A DNA stretch of 61,817 nucleotides. Origin: Bacteroidales bacterium (lineage in GTDB: Bacteria > Bacteroidota > Bacteroidia > Bacteroidales > UBA932). Below the pieces are notes generated by a model. The model saw only the letters and a list, made by a program, of their open reading frames with translations, made no database searches and had not been told where the DNA came from. The position numbers and the translations under genes are program-made. Shown here piece after piece: positions 33,708 to 42,142 of the stretch (the first letter of the stretch is position 1; every line of letters starts with the position of its first letter). Where the stretch lies: the NCBI GenBank assembly GCA_017451395.1, contig JAFSPR010000033.1, forward strand, positions 1 to 61,817. The letters are read 5' to 3'.

Positions 33708-34403
33708 TTAGCGGAGTTGGAAGATCACGGGGAAGGTGTAGGTAACCTTAACCGCGCGGTCACGCTGCTTTCCGGGTTTCCACTTGGGAGAACTGGAAAC
33801 TACGCGTACGGCCTCCTTGTCAAGGGACTCGTCAACGCCACGGAGAACCCTCACGTTGGTAACGCGGCCATCGGCCTCCACGGTGAACTGCAGGGTGACA
33901 CGGCCCTGAACGCCGTTCTCCTTTGCAATCTCCGGGTATACCAGTCGGGAGTTAACCCACTTTGAGAACTCGTTGGCGTCTCCGCCGTTGAAGGAAGGCT
34001 TCTGTTCCACCAACTGGAAAGGAATTGCTTCCTCTTCCACGGCCTCTTCCACAACCTCGGCCTCTTTGTAGTCCATAATGTCTACGCCAAGGTTTGAGTC
34101 GTCTTCGGTCAGATCCAGGAAGTCGTCCTCAAGTTTCACGTCATCGTCCACGATGTCGATCTGGTCGGAAAGGACGGGGATCTGGGGAGCCTCCGGCGGG
34201 GGCGGGGGGAGTTCGTTCTGGATAGCGATCATCTCCTCTTCGATGAGAACCTGGGTGGTGTCTTCCAGAACGGCGACGCCCTTTTCACGGGAAGAGAAGT
34301 TGAAAGCAAAATACACAATGCCAAGAGCGATCACCAGACCGATCTCGGTGAGGAGCAGTCTCTTGTTCTCAAGACTTGCCTTGGGTGATTTCTTTACTTC
34401 CAT
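33708..34403 (-). CDS. tonB: Energy transducer TonB family protein
   Basis: The protein couples the proton-motive force (via ExbB-ExbD) to outer-membrane receptors. The 231 residues have a cytoplasmic start (MEVKKSPKASLENK), one membrane helix near 17-37 (LLLTEIGLVIALGIVYFAFNF), a proline patch PPPPPEAPQIP and an acidic spacer. The C-terminal TonB domain is ~145-231 (NSRLVYPEIAKENGVQGRVTLQFTVEADGRVTNVRVLRG, KWKPGKQRDRAVKVTYTFPVIF). A -7 box TAACTTTG lies at 34437-34444 and a terminator follows, so it is monocistronic. Confidence 0.93.
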   Translation of the reverse strand: MEVKKSPKASLENKRLLLTEIGLVIALGIVYFAFNFSSREKGVAVLEDTTQVLIEEEMIAIQNELPPPPPEAPQIPVLSDQIDIVDDDVKLEDDFLDLTEDDSNLGVDIMDYKEAEVVEEAVEEEAIPFQLVEQKPSFNGGDANEFSKWVNSRLVYPEIAKENGVQGRVTLQFTVEADGRVTNVRVLRGVDESLDKEAVRVVSSSPKWKPGKQRDRAVKVTYTFPVIFQLR

Positions 34404-34436
34404 ACCTGTATGATTTTAGTTGTTTTTCTTCTGATG

Positions 34437-34444
34437 CAAAGTTA
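34437..34444 (-). promoter_or_regulatory. -7 box TAACTTTG of tonB
   Basis: Minus-strand TAACTTTG fits TAnnTTTG. The transcript leader would be about 25-30 nt. Confidence 0.5.
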
Positions 34445-34472
34445 CAAAACCCGTTCCAAGGAAAAAAATAAT

Positions 34473-34497
34473 GCGCCCGCGAAAATCTCGCAGGCGC
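34473..34497 (-). terminator. Terminator of the glyS-regulator operon
   Basis: The stem GCGCC-C-GCGA paired with TCGC-A-GGCGC (one mismatch) is followed on the minus strand by ATTATTTTTTT. Confidence 0.75.
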
Positions 34498-34605
34498 GCA
34501 AAAATAAGCTGCTGATTTTCAATTGTTTACGGCTGGGCCGATTTCAGAAAATCTCGCAAAGCCGTTGATTCACGTCGATAACCATCATTTTTTTGCCATT
34601 TACAA

Positions 34606-35169
34606 TCACTTGTCTAAAACGGCCAATAACAGCGTTCTGTGCGTTGTATCAGACTGTTTAATGCGCTCTTTCAGGCGGTAAAGTTTGTTGTAAACGTAGG
34701 GTTTGTCCTTCTCAAGAAGGGTGGAAATGGTGGTTGAAGAGAAGCCGGAAGCGGTGAACATATAGAGAAGATAGTCCTCCTCTTTCCAGGCGGGAAATGC
34801 CTCCCGGAGTTTTGTCATTACGCCGTCATATCTGGAGTTCAGGGACTGCTCCAGACTCTTCTGGACGGAAGGGTCCGAGCGTAATCCCTCAACTATTGAA
34901 CGGACTTCTTTCAGAATCTTCGGCTGCAGGTTTTCCGTACCTTCATATATATAATACTGCTCGCAGAGGCGGTCCAGGGTGTCCAGTTTTTTATCGGCCT
35001 TCTGCTCCACCGCGGAAAGACGGGACTTGAGGTCTTCCGCAAGAGACATAACCCTCTCGTTTTCCTCCCTTTCCTGCAGAAGTTGCTTTTCCAGCTGTGC
35101 CTTCCTGGCCCAGAAATACAGGACCAGGGTGGCAAATACAGCGGTTATGAAAAGCAGCAGGGCGCCCAT
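34606..35169 (-). CDS. Membrane-anchored HTH-like protein (TPR-less form of the window's regulators)
   Basis: The 187-residue protein has an N-terminal membrane helix (~3-21, ALLLFITAVFATLVLYFWA), a coiled-coil linker (~25-65, LEKQLLQEREENERVMSLAEDLKSR) and a helical C-terminal domain (~105-187). That domain includes RYDGVMTKLREAFPAWKEEDYLLYMFTASGFSSTTISTLLEKDKPYVYNKLYRLKERI and lines up by eye with the C-terminal domain of the 9043-10686 product (FCNGIMTKLQDQVPDIKGENRRIICLFFAGLSN). It therefore looks like the output half of the TPR/TM/HTH family without a sensor. It starts 3 nt after the glyS stop and shares its terminator. Confidence 0.72.
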   Translation of the reverse strand: MGALLLFITAVFATLVLYFWARKAQLEKQLLQEREENERVMSLAEDLKSRLSAVEQKADKKLDTLDRLCEQYYIYEGTENLQPKILKEVRSIVEGLRSDPSVQKSLEQSLNSRYDGVMTKLREAFPAWKEEDYLLYMFTASGFSSTTISTLLEKDKPYVYNKLYRLKERIKQSDTTHRTLLLAVLDK

Positions 35170-35172
35170 CGG

Positions 35173-36711
35173 CTAGAGGTTGCGGAGGAGGTTGGTGAGG
35201 GAGACTTTCTTATCGATGAGGGCGCGGAGGTATTCGATCCTGACACGCTCCTGGGTCATTGTATCGCGCTCACGTACGGTTACGCAGCCGTCCTGGAGGC
35301 TGTCGTGGTCGATTGTCACGCAGAAAGGAGTGCCGATTGCATCCTGACGGCGATAACGCTTGCCGATGGAGTCTTTTTCGTCGTACTGATAGGAGAAATC
35401 GTACTTGAGTTCATCCACAACCTTCTGGGCCAGTTCAGGCAGGCCGTCCTTCTTGACAAGAGGCATAACGGCAACCTTGATGGGAGCCAGGGGAGCGGGA
35501 ATACGCATTACAACGCGTTCCTCGCCGTTTTCTAGTTGCTCAACGGTGTAGGAATGGGCCAGAACTGCAAGGCACATACGGTCCACTCCGATGGAGGTCT
35601 CAATCACGTAAGGAGTGTAGGAGGTGTTTTCCTCGGGATCGAAGTACTCGATCTTCTTGCCGGAGAACTTCTGGTGGTTTCCAAGGTCGAAGTTTGTACG
35701 GCTGTGGATACCCTCAAGTTCCTTGAATCCGAAGGGGAAGTTGAACTCGATATCCGTTGCCGCATTGGCATAGTGAGCCAGTTTCTCGTGGTCGTGGAAA
35801 CGGTAGTTCTCTGCGCCCATACCAAGGTTCACGTGCCATTTCATACGGGTTTCCTTCCATTTGCTGAACCATTCCATTTCTGTGCCAGGGCGAACGAAGA
35901 ACTGCATCTCCATCTGCTCAAATTCTCTCATGCGGAAGATGAACTGGCGAGCCACGATTTCGTTACGGAAAGCCTTGCCGATCTGTGCGATACCGAAAGG
36001 AATCTTCATACGGCCTGTTTTCTGCACATTGAGGTAGTTCACGAAGATACCCTGTGCCGTCTCAGGGCGCAGGTAAACTTTCATGGCGCCATCAGCCGTT
36101 GATCCCATCTCAGTAGAGAACATCAGGTTGAACTGTCGAACCTCAGTCCAGTTCTTGGTGCCGCTGATAGGGCAGACAATCTCTTCATCGAGGATAATCT
36201 GACGAAGCTCGTTCAAGTCCATTGCGTTCATAGCTGCACTATAGCGTGCATGCAAGGCGTCACGCTTCTGTTGGAGTTCCAGTACACGAGGGCTGGTTGC
36301 GCGATATTTTTCCTCGTCAAAATTCTCTTTGAAACGCTTGGCAGCCTTCACTACCTCCTTGTTGATCTTGTCGTCATACTTGGCAATCTCGTCCTCAATC
36401 AGTACGTCGGCACGATAGCGTTTCTTAGAGTCACGGTTGTCAATCAATGGATCGTTGAATGCATCCACATGTCCGCTTGCCTTCCAGATAGTAGGGTGCA
36501 TAAAGATAGCTGAGTCGATGCCGACGATATTGTCATGCAGCAGTACCATACTCTGCCACCAGTACTGCTTGATGTTGTTTTTCAGTTCCACACCATTCTG
36601 ACCATAGTCATAAACAGCAGCCAGTCCGTCATAAATGTCACTACTCGGGAACACGAAACCATACTCCTTGCAGTGCGCCACAATCTTTTTGAAAACATCT
36701 TCTTGTGCCAT
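35173..36711 (-). CDS. glyS: Glycine-tRNA ligase
   Basis: This alpha2-type class II glycyl-tRNA synthetase has 512 residues, start MAQEDVFKKIVAHCKEYGF. It contains the PISGTKNWTEVRQFNLMF insertion and the motif 2 region (GIAQIGKAFRNEIVARQFIFRMREFEQMEMQFF near residues 240-270). Motif 3 (TSIGVDRMCLAVL) and an anticodon-binding domain follow (APIKVAVMPLVKK onward). Codon style changes within the gene. Upstream of about 35,950 Leu is CTG/TTG and Ser AGC/TCA. Below about 35,840 Leu is CTT/CTC, Ser TCC and Pro CCC. The protein itself reads as one intact enzyme. The 5' half shares a divergent promoter region with parC; the 3' half is followed by an HTH-like gene after 3 nt. Confidence 0.96.
   Translation of the reverse strand: MAQEDVFKKIVAHCKEYGFVFPSSDIYDGLAAVYDYGQNGVELKNNIKQYWWQSMVLLHDNIVGIDSAIFMHPTIWKASGHVDAFNDPLIDNRDSKKRYRADVLIEDEIAKYDDKINKEVVKAAKRFKENFDEEKYRATSPRVLELQQKRDALHARYSAAMNAMDLNELRQIILDEEIVCPISGTKNWTEVRQFNLMFSTEMGSTADGAMKVYLRPETAQGIFVNYLNVQKTGRMKIPFGIAQIGKAFRNEIVARQFIFRMREFEQMEMQFFVRPGTEMEWFSKWKETRMKWHVNLGMGAENYRFHDHEKLAHYANAATDIEFNFPFGFKELEGIHSRTNFDLGNHQKFSGKKIEYFDPEENTSYTPYVIETSIGVDRMCLAVLAHSYTVEQLENGEERVVMRIPAPLAPIKVAVMPLVKKDGLPELAQKVVDELKYDFSYQYDEKDSIGKRYRRQDAIGTPFCVTIDHDSLQDGCVTVRERDTMTQERVRIEYLRALIDKKVSLTNLLRNL
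35830..36000. other. Compositional breakpoint (probable chimeric join) inside glyS
   Basis: Codon choice, the density of the word ATCGGCC and synonymous style all switch across this interval, which encodes the conserved motif 2 region of glyS. Last left-type 7-mer is near 34,997; none occurs again until about 49.7 kb. Two related but distinct Bacteroidales genomes sharing identical k-mers here could have been joined by an assembler; homologous recombination is the biological alternative. Confidence 0.65.
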
Positions 36712-36750
36712 ATATTTTCCGTTTTTTACATTTTATTCATAAAATTGCCA

Positions 36751-36758
36751 CAAAGATA
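36751..36758 (-). promoter_or_regulatory. -7 box TATCTTTG of glyS
   Basis: Minus-strand TATCTTTG, 40 nt before the glyS ATG, in the glyS/parC divergent gap. Confidence 0.6.
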
Positions 36759-36792
36759 GTGGTTTCATCTTAAAAATTTTTATAAAAAATCG

Positions 36793-36800
36793 TATATTTG
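36793..36800 (+). promoter_or_regulatory. -7 box TATATTTG of parC
   Basis: TATATTTG fits TAnnTTTG. It lies about 50 nt before the preferred parC start. Confidence 0.6.
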
Positions 36801-36851
36801 CACAAAGATGATGAATTGCGATGCTAAAATCGCCCTTTTTTGACCTTTTTT

Positions 36852-39530
36852 ATGAGTAAAGACACTGATAAGCCTATAGATGACTTCGCTTCTGACGAAG
36901 CAACCGGTCATTCTGACTACAAGCCAACCGATACCCATGATGTCAATGCTAGGCATCAGTTGAGCGGTATGTATGAGAACTGGTTCCTGGATTATGCGTC
37001 TTATGTGATTCTGGAGCGAGCTGTGCCCCATATTATCGACGGATTGAAGCCTGTGCAGCGGCGCATCCTGCACACGATGTGGCGCATGGAAGACGGCAGG
37101 TATAACAAGGTGGCCAATATCGTAGGTGAGACCATGAAATTTCATCCACATGGTGATGCTTCCATTGGCGACGCACTGGTGCAGCTGGGACAGAAGGAGA
37201 TGCTGATCGACACCCAGGGTAACTGGGGCAATATCCTGACTGGCGACGGAGCGGCTGCTCCCCGATATATCGAGGCCCGGCTGACGGGTTTTGCCAAGGA
37301 GGTAGTGTTTAACCCAAAGACCACGGAATGGCAGTTCTCCTACGATGGAAGAAATGAAGAGCCAGTCAACCTGCCTGTGAAGTTCCCTCTATTGTTGGCA
37401 CAAGGTGTGGAAGGTATTGCTGTGGGTCTGTCATCTAAGATTCTGCCTCATAATTTCAACGAGATATGTGATGCTGCTGTAAACTACCTGCATGGTGAGG
37501 ACTTCAAGTTGTATCCGGATTTCCAGACAGGTGGCGCCATCGAGGTGTTAAAGTACAACGATGGCGAGCGAGGAGGCAGCGTCAGGGTTCGTGCTAAAAT
37601 AGAAAAGGTGAATAACCATACGCTGGCTATCCGCGAGCTGCCTTACGGCAAGACTGTGGCCAGCCTGTGCGACTCCATCGTGAAGGCGAGTGAGAAAGGA
37701 AAGATTAAGATCAAGCAGGTGGAAGACCTGACCTCTGCCAATGTGGAGATTCTGGTACACTTGCAGAGTGGAGTATCGTCAGACAAGACCATAGACGCTC
37801 TCTATGCTTTCACCGATTGCGAAATCAGCATTTCACCCAACTGCTGCGTGATTGACGATAAGAAACCTCAGTTCCTCACCGTGAGTGATGTGCTCCGTCG
37901 TTCGGTAGATAATACCAAGGAATTGCTGAAACGGGAGCTGGAGATCCGCAAGAACGAGATTCTGGAACAGCTGCATTTCTCTTCTCTTGAAAAGATCTTC
38001 ATAGAGGAGCGAATCTATAAGGATCGTGAATTTGAGGAGGCGAAGAGCATCGATGTAGCTTGCGAGCATATTGACGACAGGCTGACGCCATTCTATCCTT
38101 TTATGATTCGTGAGGTGACCAAGGAGGATATCCTGAAGTTGCTCGAAATCAAGATGGGACGAATCCTGAAATTCAACTCCGACAAGGCTGAGGAAGCCAT
38201 CGCCAAAATGAAAGGCGACATAGAGGAGATTGACCGCTTGCTGGCTAATCTGGTGGAATATACTGCCGACTGGTTCCGCAAGCTGAAGAATAAGTATGGC
38301 AAACAGTTCCCTCGCCGCACGGAGGTTAGAAACTTCGACGTGATCGATTCTGCCCGTGTGATTGAGGCCACAGAGAAGCTATATGTGAACCGTGACGAAG
38401 GTTTCATAGGCTATGGAGCTCAGATGAAGAAGGAAGAGTTAGTGTGCAACTGCTCTAACCTTGATGATGTGATTATATTCTTCCGTGACGGACGCTATAT
38501 AGTAACCTCAATCACCGATAAGAAGTTCGTAGGTAAGGACATTTATTACATCAGCATTTTCAAGAAGAACGATAAGCGTACCATATACAATGTGGTATAT
38601 CGCGACGGCAAAGACGGATGGAACTATATGAAGCGATTTGCCGTGACGGCTGTGGTGCACGATCGCGAATATACCGTTACCCAGGGAAAGGAGGGCTCAC
38701 GCATGCTTTACTTTTCTGCCAATCCGAATGGTGAGGCTGAGATTATTAAGGTGACATTGAAGCCAAACCAAAGGGTGAAGAACCTGACGCTCGACCAGGA
38801 TTTCAGCAATATCCTCATCAAGGGACGCCAAGCTATGGGTAATATCCTCACCAAATTCAGCATCCATCGCATCACTCTCAAGGCACATGGTGGCTCTACC
38901 TTGGGAGGGCGTGAGGTATGGTTCGATGATGATGTGAAGCGGCTTAACTATGATGGACACGGCATCAGTCTTGGAGAGTTCCAGAATGATGACCTGATTC
39001 TGGTGGTGCTCGACAACGGTGATTTCTATACCACCGATTTCGATACTAATAACCATTATGAAGACAACATCAAGCTGATAGAGAAATACGATCCTCATAA
39101 GATATGGACGGCCGTGCTTTATGACGAGTCACAGAAAGGCTATCCGTATGTGAAGCGTTTCAGCTTTGAGGCGAGCAACCGCAAGCAAAACTACCTGGGT
39201 GAGAACCCGGCCAATCGCTTGATCCTGCTCACCGACCAGTATTATGCCCGTTTCGAGGTGGCGTTTGGTGGAGGTGATGAGTTCAGAGGTAAGATAGAGA
39301 TAGATGCCGATGAGTTTATTGCTGTCAAGGGATTCAAGGCGAAAGGCAAACGCCTGACTACTTTTGCCATCAAAAGTGTGACGGAGCTAGAGCCCACCCG
39401 TTTCCCAGAACCTCCTGTTGAGGCTACTCAACCAGCGGATCAGCCTGAAGACCTTGACCCTGATAAGGACAAGAGTAATGGCGACATTCTGGATGAACTG
39501 ACGGGACAGATGAAACTTTTTGAAGATTGA
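36852..39530 (+). CDS. parC: DNA topoisomerase IV subunit A
   Basis: This type II topoisomerase subunit cuts and rejoins DNA to decatenate chromosomes with ParE. The 892 residues start at MSKDTDKPIDD; an ATG 12 nt upstream is also possible. The GyrA/ParC core begins MYENWFLDYASYVILERAVPHIIDGLKPVQRRIL, the catalytic Tyr is about residue 139 (APRYIEARL), and a C-terminal beta-pinwheel spans ~510-850. Absence of a GyrA box and the Bacteroidota sequence style favour ParC over GyrA. A charged tail ends the protein. The parE partner is not in the window. It is divergent from glyS and is the first gene wholly of right-type composition. Confidence 0.93.
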   Translation: MSKDTDKPIDDFASDEATGHSDYKPTDTHDVNARHQLSGMYENWFLDYASYVILERAVPHIIDGLKPVQRRILHTMWRMEDGRYNKVANIVGETMKFHPHGDASIGDALVQLGQKEMLIDTQGNWGNILTGDGAAAPRYIEARLTGFAKEVVFNPKTTEWQFSYDGRNEEPVNLPVKFPLLLAQGVEGIAVGLSSKILPHNFNEICDAAVNYLHGEDFKLYPDFQTGGAIEVLKYNDGERGGSVRVRAKIEKVNNHTLAIRELPYGKTVASLCDSIVKASEKGKIKIKQVEDLTSANVEILVHLQSGVSSDKTIDALYAFTDCEISISPNCCVIDDKKPQFLTVSDVLRRSVDNTKELLKRELEIRKNEILEQLHFSSLEKIFIEERIYKDREFEEAKSIDVACEHIDDRLTPFYPFMIREVTKEDILKLLEIKMGRILKFNSDKAEEAIAKMKGDIEEIDRLLANLVEYTADWFRKLKNKYGKQFPRRTEVRNFDVIDSARVIEATEKLYVNRDEGFIGYGAQMKKEELVCNCSNLDDVIIFFRDGRYIVTSITDKKFVGKDIYYISIFKKNDKRTIYNVVYRDGKDGWNYMKRFAVTAVVHDREYTVTQGKEGSRMLYFSANPNGEAEIIKVTLKPNQRVKNLTLDQDFSNILIKGRQAMGNILTKFSIHRITLKAHGGSTLGGREVWFDDDVKRLNYDGHGISLGEFQNDDLILVVLDNGDFYTTDFDTNNHYEDNIKLIEKYDPHKIWTAVLYDESQKGYPYVKRFSFEASNRKQNYLGENPANRLILLTDQYYARFEVAFGGGDEFRGKIEIDADEFIAVKGFKAKGKRLTTFAIKSVTELEPTRFPEPPVEATQPADQPEDLDPDKDKSNGDILDELTGQMKLFED

Positions 39531-39609
39531 CTATCTGGAGCAATGAGAGAAGAGCCAAAACTCGCTTGGGCTATGCTGAGTCGCGACAGAATTGATATAA
39601 AGCATAAAA

Positions 39610-40464
39610 TTGAAGAATAGATATTTCATATTGACTATTATAGGCATGGCAGCCTGCTTGCTGGTTCATGCTCAGCAGGTTCCTGACTCAGAGACCAATG
39701 CTTTCTCGTCTGAGGCCCAACCTTCTGCCATCGGGCCTCAGCATAAGGAATACGTTCGTGCCACGATGTTTGGCTTGGGCTTCACCTCGCTGCAAGACAC
39801 CTATCTGTCTCCTGAGATATATAAGGGATGGGAGTTTCGCTTCTCGCGAGAGACCTTGCATCAGACCAAGCTGATGGGGGGCAAGATATGGCAGCAGACC
39901 TATTTCCAGGGTAACTTCGGCTATACCGACAACCGCGCTGAAAACAATAAAACGGCTACGGCACTGGCTAACTGGAACTACGGATGGTACTACCGTCAGC
40001 CTTTGACGCACAATTTCACTCTCTTAGCTGGTGGGGCTGTTGACCTCAACGGAGGGTTTACGTACAACATGCGTAATGGCAACAACCCTGCCTCACTCAG
40101 GGCTTATACGTCAGTAGATGCTTCGGCTATGGCTCTTTGGAACCTTCAGGTCAAGGGGCGTCCGCTGAACCTTAGATACCAAGCCAGTCTGCCTTTGTTG
40201 GGACTGATGTTCATGCCCCACTACGGACAGTCTTACTATGAGATTTTCTCTCTGGGAGAGCGAGGGGGTACCGTTAAGCCCGTCACGCCATTCAGTAATC
40301 CTTCCTTGCGCCAGATGCTCTCAGCCGACTATCCCATTGGCAAGATTACCCTTCGCCTGGCTTATGTGTGGGATATCCAACAGGCTAAGGTCAATCAAAT
40401 CAAGTCGCATACCTACAGCCATATCTTCATGATTGGCCTGGTGAAAAGATTTCAGAAACTATGA
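39610..40464 (+). CDS. DUF3316-like outer-membrane protein, TTG start
   Basis: The 284-residue protein reads from a TTG at 39610; no ATG precedes the signal peptide (KNRYFILTIIGMAACLLVHAQ), and the next ATG would cut into it. The mature part is beta-barrel-like, with YVRATMFGLGFTSLQDTYLSPEIYKGWEFRFSRETL, FQGNFGYTDNRAENN, WNYGWYYRQPLTHNFTLLAGG and HIFMIGLVKRFQKL at the end. It resembles the DUF3316 family of Bacteroidales. Its stop overlaps the start of the S41 peptidase gene (ATGA, 4 nt), so the two are translationally coupled and probably work together at the cell surface. Confidence 0.78.
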   Translation: MKNRYFILTIIGMAACLLVHAQQVPDSETNAFSSEAQPSAIGPQHKEYVRATMFGLGFTSLQDTYLSPEIYKGWEFRFSRETLHQTKLMGGKIWQQTYFQGNFGYTDNRAENNKTATALANWNYGWYYRQPLTHNFTLLAGGAVDLNGGFTYNMRNGNNPASLRAYTSVDASAMALWNLQVKGRPLNLRYQASLPLLGLMFMPHYGQSYYEIFSLGERGGTVKPVTPFSNPSLRQMLSADYPIGKITLRLAYVWDIQQAKVNQIKSHTYSHIFMIGLVKRFQKL

Positions 40465-41462
40465 AAAAAAATATACTCTTCATATTGTCCTTGTTCGTGC
40501 TACTCACAGGTTGTGTGCGGGAGGATGAGTTCGACAATAGTCCTCGAGGTAATTTCGAGGCTCTGTGGCGCATCATCGACGAGCATTATTGTTTCTTGGA
40601 TTACAAGCAAGTGAACTGGAATGCGGTTCGTGCCCAGTATGAGACTTATGTCACTCCAGGCTTGAGTAATGACAAGTTGTTCCAGATCTTGGGAAATATG
40701 CTGGCAGAGCTGAAAGACGGTCATGTTAACCTCTATGCCTACCACAATACGGCTCGCTACTGGAACTGGTTTGAGGATTATCCTCGGAACTATAGCGAGG
40801 AACTGGTTGAGAATTATCTCGGTCATGAATATCGCATCGGAGGCGGTTTGCGGTATTGCATCCTTGAGGACAACATCGGCTATGTGTCTTATACCAGCTT
40901 TTCTGCTGGCATTGGCAACAGTGTGCTGAGCGAGATGTTCCGATACCTGGATATCTGCAACGGAATCATCATTGATGTGCGTAACAACGGAGGTGGCGAA
41001 CTGACTAACGCCAGCCGTTTTGCAGGTCGGTTCACCAATGACAAGGTGCTTGTGGGCTATATGTGTCACAAGACAGGTAAAGGGCATAGCGATTTCTCTA
41101 CGCCAGAGCCTATCTATGTGGAGCCGTCTGACGGGGTGAGATGGCAGAAGCCCGTGGTGGTGTTAGCTAATCGTCATAGCTACAGTGCCACCAATGATTT
41201 CGTCAACTCCATGCGCTACATGCCAAAGGTAACCATCATGGGTGACCAAACGGGTGGAGGCTCAGGCATGCCGTTTACCTCAGAACTGCCCAACGGATGG
41301 GGAGTCCGTTTCAGTGCATGCCCCACCTATGATGCAGAGATGAATCAGATTGAGTTTGGCATCGAACCAGATATCGCCGTGGCTCTTTCAGCTGAAGACC
41401 AAGCGCAAGGCATTGACACTATTATTGAAGCCGCAAGGGTTTATTTGAATAAAAAACCATAA
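40461..41462 (+). CDS. S41 family peptidase, lipoprotein
   Basis: The 333-residue serine protease of the C-terminal-processing/tricorn type has lipobox Cys18 (FVLLTGC). An N-terminal helical part (FEALWRIIDEHYCFLDYKQVNWNAV) is followed by the S41 core (GIIIDVRNNGGGELTNASRFAGRF). The catalytic Ser lies in HSYSATNDFVNSM near residue 245, and KVTIMGDQTGGGSGMPF supplies the general-base Lys region. It lacks an obvious PDZ domain, like many Bacteroidales S41 lipoproteins. It is coupled to the DUF3316-like gene by a 4-nt overlap. Confidence 0.9.
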   Translation: MKKNILFILSLFVLLTGCVREDEFDNSPRGNFEALWRIIDEHYCFLDYKQVNWNAVRAQYETYVTPGLSNDKLFQILGNMLAELKDGHVNLYAYHNTARYWNWFEDYPRNYSEELVENYLGHEYRIGGGLRYCILEDNIGYVSYTSFSAGIGNSVLSEMFRYLDICNGIIIDVRNNGGGELTNASRFAGRFTNDKVLVGYMCHKTGKGHSDFSTPEPIYVEPSDGVRWQKPVVVLANRHSYSATNDFVNSMRYMPKVTIMGDQTGGGSGMPFTSELPNGWGVRFSACPTYDAEMNQIEFGIEPDIAVALSAEDQAQGIDTIIEAARVYLNKKP

Positions 41463-41466
41463 GAAA

Positions 41467-41498
41467 TTTGCAAATCCACGTAAGAAGCGTTATTTTTG
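41467..41498 (+). promoter_or_regulatory. Promoter of tRNA-Leu
   Basis: TTTG (41467-41470), a 20-nt spacer and TATTTTTG (41491-41498) lie 23 nt before the tRNA. Confidence 0.6.
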
Positions 41499-41521
41499 CA
41501 ACGCGTTTAAACAATCATGCT

Positions 41522-41603
41522 GCGGGTATGGCGTAATTGGCAGCCGCGCCAGACTTAGGATCTGGTGGAGAAATCCGTGAAGGTTCGAGTCCTTTTACCC
41601 GCA
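41522..41603 (+). tRNA. tRNA-Leu (anticodon TAG)
   Basis: This 82-nt tRNA reads CUA-type leucine codons. Acceptor GCGGGTA/TACCCGC. The anticodon stem CCAGA/TCTGG holds loop CTTAGGA. A variable arm and T-arm (AAGG-TTCGAGT-CCTT) follow. CCA is not encoded. Confidence 0.96.
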
Positions 41604-41611
41604 CAAATCTA

Positions 41612-41634
41612 AATCCCCCTTATATAGGGGGATT
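41612..41634 (+). terminator. Terminator of tRNA-Leu
   Basis: An 8-bp stem AATCCCCC/GGGGGATT with a 7-nt loop, then GTTGTTT. Confidence 0.75.
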
Positions 41635-41710
41635 GTTGTTTATGGGTAAAATATCCCAAACTTTTCCCCTTTTTATGGAAGAGAGTCGCCTGCCAAGCCG
41701 GAAGGATGAA

Positions 41711-42112
41711 CTATTCCTTCAAGGAGACCTCTCCCTCTTCGCGCTCGAAGTTATACACGCCACCCTGCTCGCTTAGCTCAAACACCGCCATCTGCTCCGT
41801 GGCGTTATCCACGATGATGACAGAGCTGCTTTCTGCGAATCGTGTTAAACTAAAAGTCAGAGGTTCCTCCTTCACAGGCGCATTGTAAATCACGCTGTCG
41901 TTCACCAATACCTGGATATCCTCCCCTATGAAACCCTTCACCAGTGAGATGGCGTAAGATTCCAGATAACGATGTTCCTCCTTTTTGCCCTGTTCACGGA
42001 AACTTAGGTAGAAGAAAAGGGCTACGATGATAAAAACAGCGAAAGCCAGGAGACCTTTGCCCAGCATAAACTGCTTGTTCGTCTTCAGATGGTCTGTATT
42101 ATATCCAATCAT
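41711..42112 (-). CDS. Hypothetical single-pass membrane protein
   Basis: The 133-residue protein has one membrane helix near residues 17-39 (LGKGLLAFAVFIIVALFFYLSF) and an extracytoplasmic beta-rich tail (EDIQVLVNDSVIYNAPVKEEPLTFSLTRFAESSSVIIVDN). The tail recalls a small carbohydrate-binding or PEGA-like domain. The start could also be M16, which would begin just before the helix. Family not recognised. It follows the mscS gene by 30 nt on the same strand, suggesting co-transcription. Confidence 0.7.
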   Translation of the reverse strand: MIGYNTDHLKTNKQFMLGKGLLAFAVFIIVALFFYLSFREQGKKEEHRYLESYAISLVKGFIGEDIQVLVNDSVIYNAPVKEEPLTFSLTRFAESSSVIIVDNATEQMAVFELSEQGGVYNFEREEGEVSLKE

Positions 42113-42142
42113 GCCAGTCAGTTTTTATGTATTAATATTGTC

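Noticed and set aside
41537..41776. Plus-strand open frame over tRNA-Leu
   Set aside because: It starts inside the tRNA and crosses its terminator; not a gene.
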